A DNA stretch of 64,000 nucleotides, taken from contig NZ_JAHLQN010000001.1 in the NCBI RefSeq assembly GCF_018919205.1, forward strand, positions 372,001-436,000. The letters are read 5' to 3'. The stretch comes from Dysosmobacter acutus (GTDB taxonomy: Bacteria > Bacillota > Clostridia > Oscillospirales > Oscillospiraceae). The position numbers and the translations under genes are program-made. The notes under the pieces are model-generated. The model was given only the letters and a program-made list of their open reading frames with translations, did no database searches and was not told where the DNA came from. Shown here in pieces: positions 42,816 through 52,459 of this stretch (its first letter is position 1; each line of letters begins with the position of its first letter).

Positions 42816-43870
42816 ACGATCGTCCCCCCGCCCACAACTCTCTCGCCGTCGTAGAGCACCACGGCCTGACCAGCGGTGATCGCCCGTTGGGGCCTTTCAA
42901 ACCGCACACGGATTCTGCCGTCGGCAAGCTCTTCCACGGTGGCGGCCGCCTCGCTCTGGCTGTAGCGGGTCTTGGCCGTCACCTCCATGGGCGCGTCCAG
43001 ACCGGGCACAGAAATCCAGTTTACCCGCTCGGCAATCAATGTGTCGGTATAGAGCTCCGCGTCCCGGCCCAGCAGGACTGTCCCCGTCGGGAGGTCCTTA
43101 CCCAACACGTAAAGTGGCTCCGCGGCGCTGACACCCAGGCCCTTCCTCTGGCCGGTGGTATAGCGCTCCAGGCCCTTGTGACGGCCCAGCACCCGGCCCT
43201 GCCGGTCCACAAAATCACCCGGCTCCGGCACGACGCCACCGAAACTCTCCAAAAACTTCATGTAGTCGCCGTCGGGCACAAAGCAGATATCCTGGCTGTC
43301 GGGCTTATGGGCATTGACCAGCCCACACCCCTCCGCCATGGCCCGGATGGCCGGCTTTTCATATTCACCCACCGGCAGCAGCAGGTGGGCCAGCTGGCGC
43401 TGTGCCAGCTGATAGAGCACATAGCTCTGATCCTTTTTCCGGTCCAGGCCCCGCAGCAGCAGCCATCGGCCGGATGCCTCGTCATAGCCCACCCGGGCAT
43501 AGTGGCCTGTGGCCAGATAATCGGCGCCCTCCGCCATAGCCGCGTCAAACAGGGCCCCGAACTTGACCTCCCGGTTGCAGTCAATGCAGGGATTGGGCGT
43601 ACGCCCGGCGCGGTACTCCTCCACAAAGCGCTCCATCACCCGCTCCCGGAACCGCTCCGTCAGGTCCATCACCCGGTGGGGAAACCCCAGCGCCGCCGCC
43701 ACCGCGGCGGCGTCTTTTATATCGTCGGCAGAGCCGCAGACGCCGGGCCGGTCCTTATATCCGTGGAGCCGCAGCGTCACACCGGTGACGTCATAGCCCG
43801 CCCGACAGAGCAGCACGGCGGCAGCAGCGCTGTCCACGCCGCCGCTCATGGCAACATATACTCTGTCCAT
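42812..43870 (-). CDS. mnmA: tRNA-specific 2-thiouridylase MnmA
   Basis: Adds sulfur to the wobble uridine of tRNA-Lys, -Glu and -Gln in the cytoplasm. The 352-residue protein begins with the PP-loop YVAMSGGVDSAAAA, has the nucleophile cysteine in PNPCIDCNREVKF and the persulfide cysteine in DSQDICFVPDGDY. AAAGGAAACGGA precedes the ATG at 43870; a longer start 39 bases earlier lacks a site. It is directly downstream of the kinase-like gene. Confidence 0.95.
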   Translation of the reverse strand: MDRVYVAMSGGVDSAAAAVLLCRAGYDVTGVTLRLHGYKDRPGVCGSADDIKDAAAVAAALGFPHRVMDLTERFRERVMERFVEEYRAGRTPNPCIDCNREVKFGALFDAAMAEGADYLATGHYARVGYDEASGRWLLLRGLDRKKDQSYVLYQLAQRQLAHLLLPVGEYEKPAIRAMAEGCGLVNAHKPDSQDICFVPDGDYMKFLESFGGVVPEPGDFVDRQGRVLGRHKGLERYTTGQRKGLGVSAAEPLYVLGKDLPTGTVLLGRDAELYTDTLIAERVNWISVPGLDAPMEVTAKTRYSQSEAAATVEELADGRIRVRFERPQRAITAGQAVVLYDGERVVGGGTIV

Positions 43871-43905
43871 TCCGTTTCCTTTCCGTGAACGCCGGGTTTC
43901 CCGGT

Positions 43906-44709
43906 TCAATCCATGTTCCGGCAGGAAAACGCCGCCTCCGGCAGCGCATCCGCCAGCTCCACAAGGGTGGGGTTCTTCCCACCGGTATAATCTGCCCCCG
44001 AATCACTTACTTCCATGTTCACACGCCTGTCCGGGAAGGAACAGGTTACCCTTGTCCCCAACCCCTCCTTGGACTCCACCAGCAAACTGCCGCCCAATCC
44101 CCGGGCGATCCTGCGGCAGACGGGAAGCCCCAGGCCCATCCCGTGGGGATATGGCTCCATACGGTTCGTATCCGTATAGCGGCAAAAGAGCGTTTCCATC
44201 CTCTCTTCATTGATACCGGTCCCATTATCGGAGATGGAGAGAATGCCCATCCTCCGGACAAATTTCAGATCCATGACCACATTTCCGCCCTTTGGCGTAA
44301 ATTTAAAGGCGTTGGACAGCAGGTTCAGAACCATCCGGTCCAGCCCCCGCTGGTTCATGGCGACCACGTGTTCGCTCTCCCGACAGGTAAACTGAAACTC
44401 CAGGCCAAGCAGGTCCGCCTGCGGCTTCACCCGCCAATAGAGGTCCTGCACCATCCGCACAATTTCATAGTTTTTCAGCGGCAGCGGGTTCGCAGACTCC
44501 ATTGAGTCCGCTTCGGACAAGTTAATCACCAACCGCACCAGACGATAGTATGCCTGATACAGTTTGGCGGCCTCCGCGTCCAGAGCGGGATTTTGCGCAC
44601 GCAGCTCAGGGGGGGCAATATTTTCCAGGGCGCCCCCCATAGTTCCCATCGCGCCGCGGAGCTGTGCCGCCACCCCGGGCAGCAATTCGGCCAGCAGCTT
44701 CTCTTCCAT
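43906..44709 (-). CDS. Histidine-kinase-like ATPase lacking a clear phospho-accepting histidine
   Basis: 267 residues. The C-terminal half is a complete GHKL ATP-binding domain: N-box NLLSNAFKFTPKGG, G1 ISDNGTGI, G2 GMGLGLPVCRRIARG. The N-terminal half is a helical dimerisation-type domain (LLPGVAAQLRGAMGTMGGALENI) in which I see no H-box histidine. There is no membrane segment or sensor domain. It may be an anti-sigma-type kinase, a histidine kinase acting on other proteins, or a degenerate kinase. AAGAGGATTCAGTAT precedes the ATG; mnmA follows after 35 bases. Confidence 0.8.
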   Translation of the reverse strand: MEEKLLAELLPGVAAQLRGAMGTMGGALENIAPPELRAQNPALDAEAAKLYQAYYRLVRLVINLSEADSMESANPLPLKNYEIVRMVQDLYWRVKPQADLLGLEFQFTCRESEHVVAMNQRGLDRMVLNLLSNAFKFTPKGGNVVMDLKFVRRMGILSISDNGTGINEERMETLFCRYTDTNRMEPYPHGMGLGLPVCRRIARGLGGSLLVESKEGLGTRVTCSFPDRRVNMEVSDSGADYTGGKNPTLVELADALPEAAFSCRNMD

Positions 44710-44828
44710 ATACTGAATCCTCTTTCCTGCTCATCATTCCCATAGGTTTTGCAACAACGCCACACTCAACCATGGAAAACTTCCCCTGCCGCGCAGTCCG
44801 CTGATTCTTTCGGCCTTTTCTCTCCTTA

Positions 44829-44857
44829 AGAATAGCAAAATCAGGAAGAAAACTCAA
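44829..44857 (-). promoter_or_regulatory. Promoter of the kinase-mnmA unit
   Basis: TTGAGT (44857-44852), 17 bases, TATTCT (44834-44829), about 120 bases before the start codon. Confidence 0.65.
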
Positions 44858-45010
44858 GAGACTTTTCGATTTCTGTCGAACAGGTCTTTGCACATGACAG
44901 TTCCGCATTCTTTCCCATACAGTTTTTCACTGTGCAATCGTCACAATAAACCTTACGTAATTTTATACGCAATTTTGCGCAAAATCTAAAGACAAATCGA
45001 ATGGTTCTGT

Positions 45011-45016
45011 TATAAT
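45011..45016 (+). promoter_or_regulatory. -10 box for GAPDH
   Basis: Exact TATAAT 77 bases before the GAPDH start; the best -35 (AAGACA, 16 bases upstream) matches 4 of 6. Confidence 0.55.
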
Positions 45017-45092
45017 GGACGTAAGCATAGTTTGCTTTTGCCTAAATTACTGGGGCGGCTGATAAAAACAGGATGGAAGGGATTTGATTACA

Positions 45093-46115
45093 ATGGGAAT
45101 CCAAGTGGGCATCAATGGATTCGGGCGCATCGGCAGAAATGTTCTGCGTATTCTGATGGAGCGCGGGGATCAGTTTGACTTAAGGGGCATCAACCTGCGC
45201 AACGCGGACCTGGACTATATGGTCTATATGATCAAGTACGACTCGGTGTTCCGCGCCTTTGCCGGCACCGTGGAGCACAAGGGCGGCTATCTCTACGTCA
45301 ACGGAAACAAAATCAAGGTGTTTTCCGAAAGCGACGCGGCCATGATCCCCTGGCACGAGTGCGGCGCCGAGTACATCATCGAGTCCACCGGGGCATACAA
45401 CTCCACGGAAAAAGCCTCCCGCCATTTTATGGGCGGCGCGAAAAAGGTGCTCATCACCGCCCCGGACAAAGACGGCGTCACCCCCACCTTTGTCATGGGC
45501 GTCAACCACATGGAATACCGCAGGGAGATGACCGTTGTCTCCAACGCCTCCTGCACCACCAACTGCCTGGCCCCGCTGACCAAGGTGGTCAACGACGCCT
45601 TCGGCATTGAGCAGGCCCTCATGTCCACCATTCACTCCGCCACCGCCAAGCAGAAGGCGGTGGACTCCCGGGCCGGCCGCGACTGGCGCACCGGCCGCTC
45701 CATCCTGGGCAATATCATTCCTTCCACCACCGGCGCGGCCAAGGCCGTGGGCCGCGTCATCCCCTCTCTCAACGGCAAGATGACCGGCATGAGCTTCCGG
45801 GTCCCCACCAATGACGTGTCTGTGGTGGACCTTACCGCCCGGCTGAAAACCAGCGCCACCTATGCCGACGTATGCCATGCCATCAAGAGGGCCTGCGAGG
45901 GACCCATGAAGGGTATTATGGACTATGTGTCCGAGCAGGTGGTCTCCTGCGATCTGATTGGAAATCCCAACACCTGCATCTTTGACGAGACGGCGGGCAT
46001 CATGCTGGAGGACAATTTTGTCAAGCTCATCGCCTGGTACGACAATGAGTGGGGCTATTCCAGCAAGGTGCTGGACCTGCTGGCCCACATGCACGGGGTG
46101 GACAACGCTGAATAA
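45093..46115 (+). CDS. gap: Type I glyceraldehyde-3-phosphate dehydrogenase
   Basis: Oxidises and phosphorylates glyceraldehyde-3-phosphate in glycolysis. The 340-residue protein starts with VGINGFGRIGRNVLRI, has the catalytic cysteine in SNASCTTNCLAPL and histidine in STIHSATAKQ, and the C-terminal WYDNEWGYSSKVLDL. The loop normally reading NDLTD is replaced by LRNADLDYMVY. The ATG at 45093 has GGAAGGGAT upstream; the reported frame also starts at a TTG three codons earlier. Single gene with its own terminator. Confidence 0.96.
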   Translation: MGIQVGINGFGRIGRNVLRILMERGDQFDLRGINLRNADLDYMVYMIKYDSVFRAFAGTVEHKGGYLYVNGNKIKVFSESDAAMIPWHECGAEYIIESTGAYNSTEKASRHFMGGAKKVLITAPDKDGVTPTFVMGVNHMEYRREMTVVSNASCTTNCLAPLTKVVNDAFGIEQALMSTIHSATAKQKAVDSRAGRDWRTGRSILGNIIPSTTGAAKAVGRVIPSLNGKMTGMSFRVPTNDVSVVDLTARLKTSATYADVCHAIKRACEGPMKGIMDYVSEQVVSCDLIGNPNTCIFDETAGIMLEDNFVKLIAWYDNEWGYSSKVLDLLAHMHGVDNAE

Positions 46116-46131
46116 TATTTTATTGGAAAAA

Positions 46132-46164
46132 AGGACCGGGGAAGCGGATTGCTTCCCCGGTCCT
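46132..46164 (+). terminator. Terminator after GAPDH
   Basis: Perfect 14-bp stem (46132-46145 with 46151-46164), loop GGATT, then CTTTTCTTTTTT. Confidence 0.9.
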
Positions 46165-46177
46165 CTTTTCTTTTTTC

Positions 46178-47695
46178 TCAGCTCCAGAGCTTGCCGGCCA
46201 CATCATAGCCGGAGTAGTCCGCCACGGAGTTCACATCGCTGAGCATCACGGAGGTGACGCCGAAGAACCGGGCCAGCTGAAGCCGGGCGGCCACAGCGTC
46301 CTCATCGTTGTACCAGACGGTGGTCTGTCCGGCGCCGCTGCCGGAGACGGCGTAGGCGCTGGCGTAGCGGCCGGCATGATACCCGGCGCCCTTTTTGAGC
46401 AGCTCCTCAATCTGTGCCGCGGTCCGGCTTCCGTCCGGGCGGATTTGGTCTCCTTCGCCCTTCCATGCGGAGCCGGTGGTGGTCAGCAGCACGGTGGTCT
46501 TCCAGGCGGGCACCTTGCCCTGAAGCTCGGCAAGGGCGTAGTACAGCTCCTCCAGCGGCTCCAGAGGCGCGATGGGGAATCCGCTCTCCGTCTGCTCATA
46601 GGAGGCCAGGCGGAGGATCACCCTGTCCGCCGTTTCACCCAGGGCCTCGTAGTCGTAGCCCGCCGGGGCCTCGTCGTTCCAGGCGGGCGCGTCCACCATC
46701 ACATAGAGGAGCTTTCCCTTTGCCATGCGGCCTTTGATCTCCTCCGCCAGTTTGACCAGCTTTTCCTTCCCCGCAGAGCTCAAGCCCGGCACATCCAGCA
46801 AAATGCCGTCATAGCCGGAGAGCTCCATGTTGTCCGCCAGCGTCCAGGCAACCGCCTGCATGCTGCTCATGGTGTCTTCCTCCACCACTTCTTTGCCGCA
46901 TACGGCGTGCATCAGCGCCCGGCTCCCGGCGCCGCGGACCATGTCCCGAACGGTTGGGTCCCCTTGGAACGTGGCGTCGATTCCCTTTAGCTCGGCCATC
47001 TCCACCGCCACGGCATTCATTCTGACCGGCAGGGCCCTGGTGTCCTGACTGGCCAGGCCGCCCACAAAGGAGGTGTTCAGATGGTACTTTTCATACACAC
47101 GCATCAGCAGCACCGCCGCCTGTTCCCGGGTGGCCTTTTGACCGGGAGAGAAGGTAGTGGGTGAGGTGCCGTTGACCAGCCCCAGGTTGTAGGCCACGGC
47201 AATATAACCGCTGTTGGTGGTCAGGTCGGTGAAGGGAGAGGGAAGCTGCTGCACCAGTCCGGCCAAGGCCTCGTAGTCCAGGGCCCGGACGATCATCACC
47301 GCCATCTCCTCCCGGGTGATGGGGTCGCCGGGGCGGAAGTACTCGCTTTGCAGCGTGACGGCCCCGTGGGCATAAGCGGCTTCCACAGCGCCGTAATACC
47401 AGGCCGTCGTGTCTTTCACATCGGAAAAGGTGGGTGCGGCGGGACGCACCTCCGTCCAGCCGAACAGCCGGACCAGCGCGGTTGCAAAGGCGGCCCGGGA
47501 CATCTGGTGGCCGTAGCCGAAGCGGGCGCCGTCATAGCCGGAGAGGATCCCGGCCTCCACGGCCCGGGCAATGCTCTCCTCCGCCCAGCTGCCGGCGGGC
47601 ACGTCGCCGAAGCGCGCCGCGCCCAAGGCGCTTACGCTCAGCGCCGATACAGTCAGGGCCAGCGCCAGGGCAAGGGATAAAATCCGTTTTTTCAT
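46178..47695 (-). CDS. Secreted S-layer-homology protein with GH18-like domain
   Basis: 505 residues. A signal peptide (KKRILSLALALALTVSALSVSALGA) is followed by three SLH domains in the first 200 residues (FGDVPAGSWAEESIARAVEAGILSG, FSDVKDTTAWYYGAVEAAYAHG, FTDLTTNSGYIAVAYNLGLVNG), which anchor proteins to the cell-wall polymer. The rest resembles a chitinase-like GH18 barrel. The catalytic motif DGxxxDxE reads DGILLDVPG, lacking the proton-donor glutamate, so it is more likely a binding than a catalytic domain. AAAGGAGAATGAACGC precedes the ATG at 47695. Confidence 0.85.
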   Translation of the reverse strand: MKKRILSLALALALTVSALSVSALGAARFGDVPAGSWAEESIARAVEAGILSGYDGARFGYGHQMSRAAFATALVRLFGWTEVRPAAPTFSDVKDTTAWYYGAVEAAYAHGAVTLQSEYFRPGDPITREEMAVMIVRALDYEALAGLVQQLPSPFTDLTTNSGYIAVAYNLGLVNGTSPTTFSPGQKATREQAAVLLMRVYEKYHLNTSFVGGLASQDTRALPVRMNAVAVEMAELKGIDATFQGDPTVRDMVRGAGSRALMHAVCGKEVVEEDTMSSMQAVAWTLADNMELSGYDGILLDVPGLSSAGKEKLVKLAEEIKGRMAKGKLLYVMVDAPAWNDEAPAGYDYEALGETADRVILRLASYEQTESGFPIAPLEPLEELYYALAELQGKVPAWKTTVLLTTTGSAWKGEGDQIRPDGSRTAAQIEELLKKGAGYHAGRYASAYAVSGSGAGQTTVWYNDEDAVAARLQLARFFGVTSVMLSDVNSVADYSGYDVAGKLWS

Positions 47696-47802
47696 GCGTT
47701 CATTCTCCTTTCGCAAAGCGGCTTTTGGAGATAGTCTGTCCCACATTTTAGCAAATTATGGCCCGTTCGTCAAATTTTGGTGCAAAGATGAGCAGTTTTC
47801 CC

Positions 47803-47831
47803 TTTACGTGCGATACAAAATTTGCTATACT
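47803..47831 (+). promoter_or_regulatory. Promoter of the recJ-relA unit
   Basis: TTTACG (47803-47808), 17 bases, TATACT (47826-47831), 53 bases before recJ. Confidence 0.65.
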
Positions 47832-47883
47832 TATTTAGTTATTGTGGAGTAATAGCACTGCTTTGAGAGGGGAGGCGGCGGAA

Positions 47884-49971
47884 ATGAAGTATGAGCGCTG
47901 GAACGTGGCCGGGGCCTGTGACGGCCTGGCCGCGGAGCGTCTGGTGGAAAACGGATATCCGTATCTGTTGTCGCTGGTGCTGGCTTCCCGGGGCGTGGAC
48001 ACGGTGGAGCAGGCCGCCGCCCATTTGGAACGGGACCGCCAACTGAGCCATTCCCCCTTGCTGATGCGGGACATGGACAGGGCCGTGGAGCGGATTCAGC
48101 GGGCCATTGCCGCGGGCGAGCTCATCGCGGTCTACGGCGACTACGACGTGGACGGCATCACCTCCACCTGTCTGGTCATCGACTATTTGAAAAACGCGGG
48201 CGGGCGGTGCCTGCGCTATATTCCCCGGCGTATTGAGGACGGCTACGGCCTCAGCTGTGACGCCATCGCCTCCCTGCACAGCCAGGGGGCCACGCTGCTC
48301 ATCACCGTGGACTGCGGCATCACCGGCGTGGAGGAGGCGGCCTTTGCAAGGGAGTTAGGCATGGATGTGGTCATCACCGACCACCACGAGTGCAAGGATG
48401 TTCTGCCCGACGCCGTGGCCGTGGTGGACCCCCACCGCAGCGACTGCCCCTATCCCTTCAAATCCCTGGCCGGCGTGGGCGTGGCGCTGAAGTTAGTGCT
48501 GGCCTTAGGCGGGGAAAACCGGGAGGACGCCCTCTTTGCCCGCTACTCCACCCTGGCCGCCATCGGCACGGTAGCCGACGTGATGCGCATGGAGGGGGAG
48601 AACCGCACCATCGTCTACCGGGGGCTGGAGGCCCTACCCCACACGGATTTTGTGGGCATTCACGCCCTTTTGAAGGAGGCGGGCCTGACGGGAAAGGCCG
48701 TCACCTCCATCCAGATCGGATTTGTCCTGTCCCCGCGGATCAATGCCGCGGGGCGCATGGGGGCGGCCGATCTGGCCGCAGAGCTGCTGATGACCGACGA
48801 TCCCGCCCGGGCCGAGGAGCTGGCCCGCCAGCTGTGCGAGCTGAACCGGGAGCGCCAGGCGGTGGAGCAGAGCATCTGCACCGAGGCCATCGAAAAAATC
48901 CAGGCCCTGCCTGAGAGCGAGCGCAGCGCCCTGGTCCTGGCCAGCGAGGACTGGCATCAAGGCGTGGTGGGCATTGTGGCCTCCCGCCTCAGCGAAAAGT
49001 ACTCCTGCCCAAGCTTTATGATCCACCTTCAGGACGGATGCGGAAAGGGCTCCTGCCGCAGCTACGGCGGGTTCAACCTCTTTGCCGCCCTGGAGTTCTG
49101 CTCCGACCTGCTGGAGGGCTTCGGCGGCCATGAGCTGGCCGCCGGCTTCACCATCCGGGAGGAGAACATCCCCGCCTTCCGCCAGCGGATGAACGACTTT
49201 GTCCGCCAGTCCTGGGGCGGGAAGCTGCCGGTCTCCTCTTTGGAGGTGGACGCGGTGATTGCCCGGCCCGGCCGCCTCAGCACGGCGGAGGTCGAGGCCC
49301 TTTCCCAGCTGGAGCCCTATGGCTCCGGCAACGCCCGGCCGGTGTTTGCCCTTTTCGGCGCGGTGGTGGACTCCATGCAGAGCGTGGGCCAGGGCAAGCA
49401 TCTGAAGCTGCGCCTGAGTAAGGGCTGCCAGAAATTCGACGCCATCTTTTTCTCTGCCACGGCCGATCAGTGCGGCATATGCGCCGGACAGAGGGTGGAT
49501 GCCGCCTTCCACCTCCAGCTCAACACCTTCCGGGGCATCACCAACCTCCAGCTTCAGATGATCGACATCCGCCCCTCCCGCTACCCCAGCCGCAGCGAAG
49601 CGGAGTCTGCCGCCCTGGTGCAGCGCCTGATGGAGAACGGCCCCATTTCCGCCCAGGAAGCCTCCCGGATGTTAGGCAGCCGGGAGCAGTTTGTGCGGCT
49701 GTGGCGGTCCCTTGCCCAGCGCGTGGGCAACGGGGACCTGGAGACCCCGGCCCTGCCCCTGCTGCGGGCGCTGGCCTCGGACCTTTCCGGCTGCGAATCT
49801 TTCCTGCGGGCCTCTTTGGGCCTGGCGGTCTTCTCCGAGCGGGGCCTCCTGTCCGTCCGGCGGAAGGAGGAATACCTGCTGCTGCGGCTCACTGACCGCG
49901 GCGTCAAAGTCGACTTGTACGCCTGTCCCTATCTGGACCGGCTCTCTTCCATACTCACTCCCCGAAACTGA
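47884..49971 (+). CDS. recJ: Single-stranded-DNA-specific exonuclease RecJ
   Basis: Degrades single-stranded DNA 5' to 3' in recombination and repair. The 695-residue protein has the DHH-family motifs in order: VYGDYDVDGITSTCLV, TVDCGITG, VVITDHHE and NAAGRMG, then the DHHA1 domain with GFGGHELAAGFTI, and a C-terminal OB-like domain. GAGGGGAGGCGGCGGAA precedes the ATG at 47884. The relA gene follows after 13 bases. Confidence 0.95.
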   Translation: MKYERWNVAGACDGLAAERLVENGYPYLLSLVLASRGVDTVEQAAAHLERDRQLSHSPLLMRDMDRAVERIQRAIAAGELIAVYGDYDVDGITSTCLVIDYLKNAGGRCLRYIPRRIEDGYGLSCDAIASLHSQGATLLITVDCGITGVEEAAFARELGMDVVITDHHECKDVLPDAVAVVDPHRSDCPYPFKSLAGVGVALKLVLALGGENREDALFARYSTLAAIGTVADVMRMEGENRTIVYRGLEALPHTDFVGIHALLKEAGLTGKAVTSIQIGFVLSPRINAAGRMGAADLAAELLMTDDPARAEELARQLCELNRERQAVEQSICTEAIEKIQALPESERSALVLASEDWHQGVVGIVASRLSEKYSCPSFMIHLQDGCGKGSCRSYGGFNLFAALEFCSDLLEGFGGHELAAGFTIREENIPAFRQRMNDFVRQSWGGKLPVSSLEVDAVIARPGRLSTAEVEALSQLEPYGSGNARPVFALFGAVVDSMQSVGQGKHLKLRLSKGCQKFDAIFFSATADQCGICAGQRVDAAFHLQLNTFRGITNLQLQMIDIRPSRYPSRSEAESAALVQRLMENGPISAQEASRMLGSREQFVRLWRSLAQRVGNGDLETPALPLLRALASDLSGCESFLRASLGLAVFSERGLLSVRRKEEYLLLRLTDRGVKVDLYACPYLDRLSSILTPRN

Positions 49972-49984
49972 GGTGAATCGCCCA

Positions 49985-52192
49985 ATGACCGTGTATGAAC
50001 AATATGAACGGCTGGAAAAGACCGTGGCCGCCTATAACCCGGGCGCCGACTTCCAGCAGATACGCGCCGCCTTTGAGTTCGCGGAAAAGGCCCACACCGG
50101 GCAGAAGCGGAAAAGCGGCGAGCCCTATATCATCCATCCCCTGGCCGTGGCCCAGATCGTGGCGGAGGAGCTGCACCTGGACTCGGAGTCCATCATTGCC
50201 GCACTGCTCCACGACGTCATTGAGGACACCGCCGCCAACCATGAACAGGTCTCCAAGCTCTTTTCCCCCACTGTGGCCGACCTGGTGGAGGGCGTCAGCA
50301 AACTGACCCGCATTCAGTACGCCACCAAAGAGGATGAGCAGATGGAGAACCTGCGCAAGATGCTCATCGCCATGTCCAAGGACATCCGGGTCATCCTCAT
50401 CAAGATCGCCGACCGGCTGCACAACATGCGGACCATGGAATACCAAACCGCGCCCAAGCAGAAGCAGAAGTCCCTTGAAACCATGGAGATTTACGCCCCC
50501 ATCGCCCATCGGCTGGGCATGCAGCGGGTGAAGTGGGAACTGGAAGACCTGTCCTTAAAATACCTGGACCCGGTGGCCTACACGGAGATCGTCACCACCA
50601 TTGGCTCCAAGGAGACCGAGTACAACGCCTTTATGCAGCGCACCCAGGACCAGATTCACCAGCGCCTGGAGGAGCTGAACATTCCCCACAAGGTCTACGG
50701 CCGCATCAAGCATCCCTACAGCATCTACCGCAAGATGTTCAACCAGAACAAGCAGCTTGACGAGATTTTTGACCTTTTCGCCTTCCGGGTCATCGTGGAC
50801 TCGGTGGGTGACTGCTACAACGTCCTTGGCGTGGTCCACGACATCTACAAGCCCATTTTGGGCCGGTTCAAGGACTATATCGGCACCCCGAAGCCCAACG
50901 GCTACCAGTCCCTCCACACCACCGTGGTAGGGGAGTCCGGCATCCCCTTTGAGGTGCAGATCCGCACCCAGGAGATGCACGAGATCGCCGAATACGGCGT
51001 GGCCGCCCACTGGAAGTACAAACAGAACGGCCAGGGCGGCGGCACCGAGGGCCGCTACGAGTGGGTGCGGCGGCTTCTTGAAAACCAGGAGGGCGCTGAC
51101 GCCGAGGACTATATCCACTCCCTGAAAATCGACATGTTCTCCGACGAGGTCTTTGTGTTCACGCCCAACGGGGACGTGCAGAACCTGCCCGCCGGGGCAA
51201 CGCCCATCGACTTCGCCTACGCCATCCACTCCGCCGTGGGCAACCACATGGTGGGGGCCAAGGTCAACGGCCGTATCGTCACCTTCGACTACCCTCTGAA
51301 AAACGGCGACATTGTGGAGGTCATCACCTCCAAGAGCGCCAAGGGCCCCAGCCGGGACTGGATGAAGATCGCAAAAAGCTCCGAGGCCCGCAGCAAAATC
51401 CGCCAGTGGTTCAAAAAGGAGAAGCGGGACGAGAACATCGTCAACGGCCGCTCCGCCTTTGAAGCGGAGCTGAAGCACTGCAACATCCCGCTGAAGGACG
51501 TACTGGACCCGGAAAACCTGCCCGGGCTTTTAAAGCGGGTCTCCTTCGGCTCTCTGGATGAGATGTACGCCGCCATCGGTTACGGCGGCTTTACCGCCCA
51601 AAAGGCGGTGAACCGGATGCAGGGCGAGCTGCAGCGCATTTCCAAACAGCATCAGCTGGACAAAGCCTCCACCGTGCCAGTGGACGGCAAGAGCGAGGTG
51701 GTGCGCCCCGCGGTGCCGCGCCGCGCCAAGAGCGAGCAGGGCATTGTGGTGGAAGGCCTTTCCAACTGTCTGGTGAAATTCTCCAAGTGCTGCACCCCTG
51801 TGCCCGGCGATGAGATTATCGGCTTCATCACCCGGGGCTACGGCGTGTCCGTGCACCGCTGCGACTGTCCCAACGCCTCGCCGGAGCGCCGCAGCGCGCC
51901 GGACCAGCAGGGCCGCTGGATCAAGGTCTCCTGGGGAACCGACACCAAGGAGACCTACCCCACCTCTCTGGAGATCTTCTCCAAAGACCGAAACAATCTG
52001 GTCCTGGACATCTCCGCCGCCCTGTCCACCACCCAGACCCGGGTTTCCTCCATGAACTGCCGCACCACGGAGGACAATTTTGCCGTCATCAGCCTGGAGA
52101 TCGACGTCCGGGACGGCGAGCAGCTTCAGGCCGTGATGCGCAAGCTGAACCAGATCTCCGGCGTCATGCAGGTGACGCGGCCCGCCGGATAA
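49985..52192 (+). CDS. Bifunctional (p)ppGpp synthetase/hydrolase RelA/SpoT
   Basis: 735 residues with the full domain order: HD hydrolase (KRKSGEPYIIHPLAVAQIV, LLHDVIEDT, intact), synthetase (YSIYRKM and GTPKPNGYQSLHTTV), TGS (FVFTPNGDVQNLPAGATPIDFAY), a zinc-finger/helical part (CCTPVPGDEI) and a C-terminal ACT domain. Both activities should be present, so this is the main alarmone enzyme. The ATG at 49985 has TGAGGTGA upstream; the longer frame runs through the 3' end of recJ in another frame. Confidence 0.95.
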   Translation: MTVYEQYERLEKTVAAYNPGADFQQIRAAFEFAEKAHTGQKRKSGEPYIIHPLAVAQIVAEELHLDSESIIAALLHDVIEDTAANHEQVSKLFSPTVADLVEGVSKLTRIQYATKEDEQMENLRKMLIAMSKDIRVILIKIADRLHNMRTMEYQTAPKQKQKSLETMEIYAPIAHRLGMQRVKWELEDLSLKYLDPVAYTEIVTTIGSKETEYNAFMQRTQDQIHQRLEELNIPHKVYGRIKHPYSIYRKMFNQNKQLDEIFDLFAFRVIVDSVGDCYNVLGVVHDIYKPILGRFKDYIGTPKPNGYQSLHTTVVGESGIPFEVQIRTQEMHEIAEYGVAAHWKYKQNGQGGGTEGRYEWVRRLLENQEGADAEDYIHSLKIDMFSDEVFVFTPNGDVQNLPAGATPIDFAYAIHSAVGNHMVGAKVNGRIVTFDYPLKNGDIVEVITSKSAKGPSRDWMKIAKSSEARSKIRQWFKKEKRDENIVNGRSAFEAELKHCNIPLKDVLDPENLPGLLKRVSFGSLDEMYAAIGYGGFTAQKAVNRMQGELQRISKQHQLDKASTVPVDGKSEVVRPAVPRRAKSEQGIVVEGLSNCLVKFSKCCTPVPGDEIIGFITRGYGVSVHRCDCPNASPERRSAPDQQGRWIKVSWGTDTKETYPTSLEIFSKDRNNLVLDISAALSTTQTRVSSMNCRTTEDNFAVISLEIDVRDGEQLQAVMRKLNQISGVMQVTRPAG

Positions 52193-52197
52193 CGGCG

Positions 52198-52351
52198 TCG
52201 CAAGCTCCACATCCTTCGCCTCCGCCTGACGGCGGACGCTTACTCGTTCCGCTGCTCCGCCTTTTCGGGACAAAGACAAGGTCTTTGCCCCGAGGGACGT
52301 GGATAAGATTCGCAAGCTCCACATCCCCGCCTCCGCCTGACGGCGGACACT
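52198..52351. repeat. Pair of 43-base direct repeats after relA
   Basis: The unit beginning TCGCAAGCTCCACATCC and ending with the hairpin CCGCCTGACGGCGG occurs at 52198-52240 and 52310-52351 with about 40 of 43 matches. Between the copies is a CTTTTCGGGACAAAGACAAGG stretch. No gene lies here; the second hairpin may terminate relA transcripts. Confidence 0.7.
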
Positions 52352-52459
52352 GATTCAGTTTGTCATGCATTCATGTTTTCGTGGAATCCTCCATATCTCT
52401 ACAGACTTTTTCCACAAATTCAACAAACTTTTTCACATCATACAAGAGAGGTTTTTTCT

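Larger units (their letters stand above)
44710..45092. other. Divergent spacer between kinase-like gene and GAPDH
   Basis: No gene seen. It contains the leftward promoter at 44829-44857 and the rightward TATAAT at 45011-45016; the region from 44860 to 45000 is A+T-rich and holds no clear hairpin. Confidence 0.6.
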
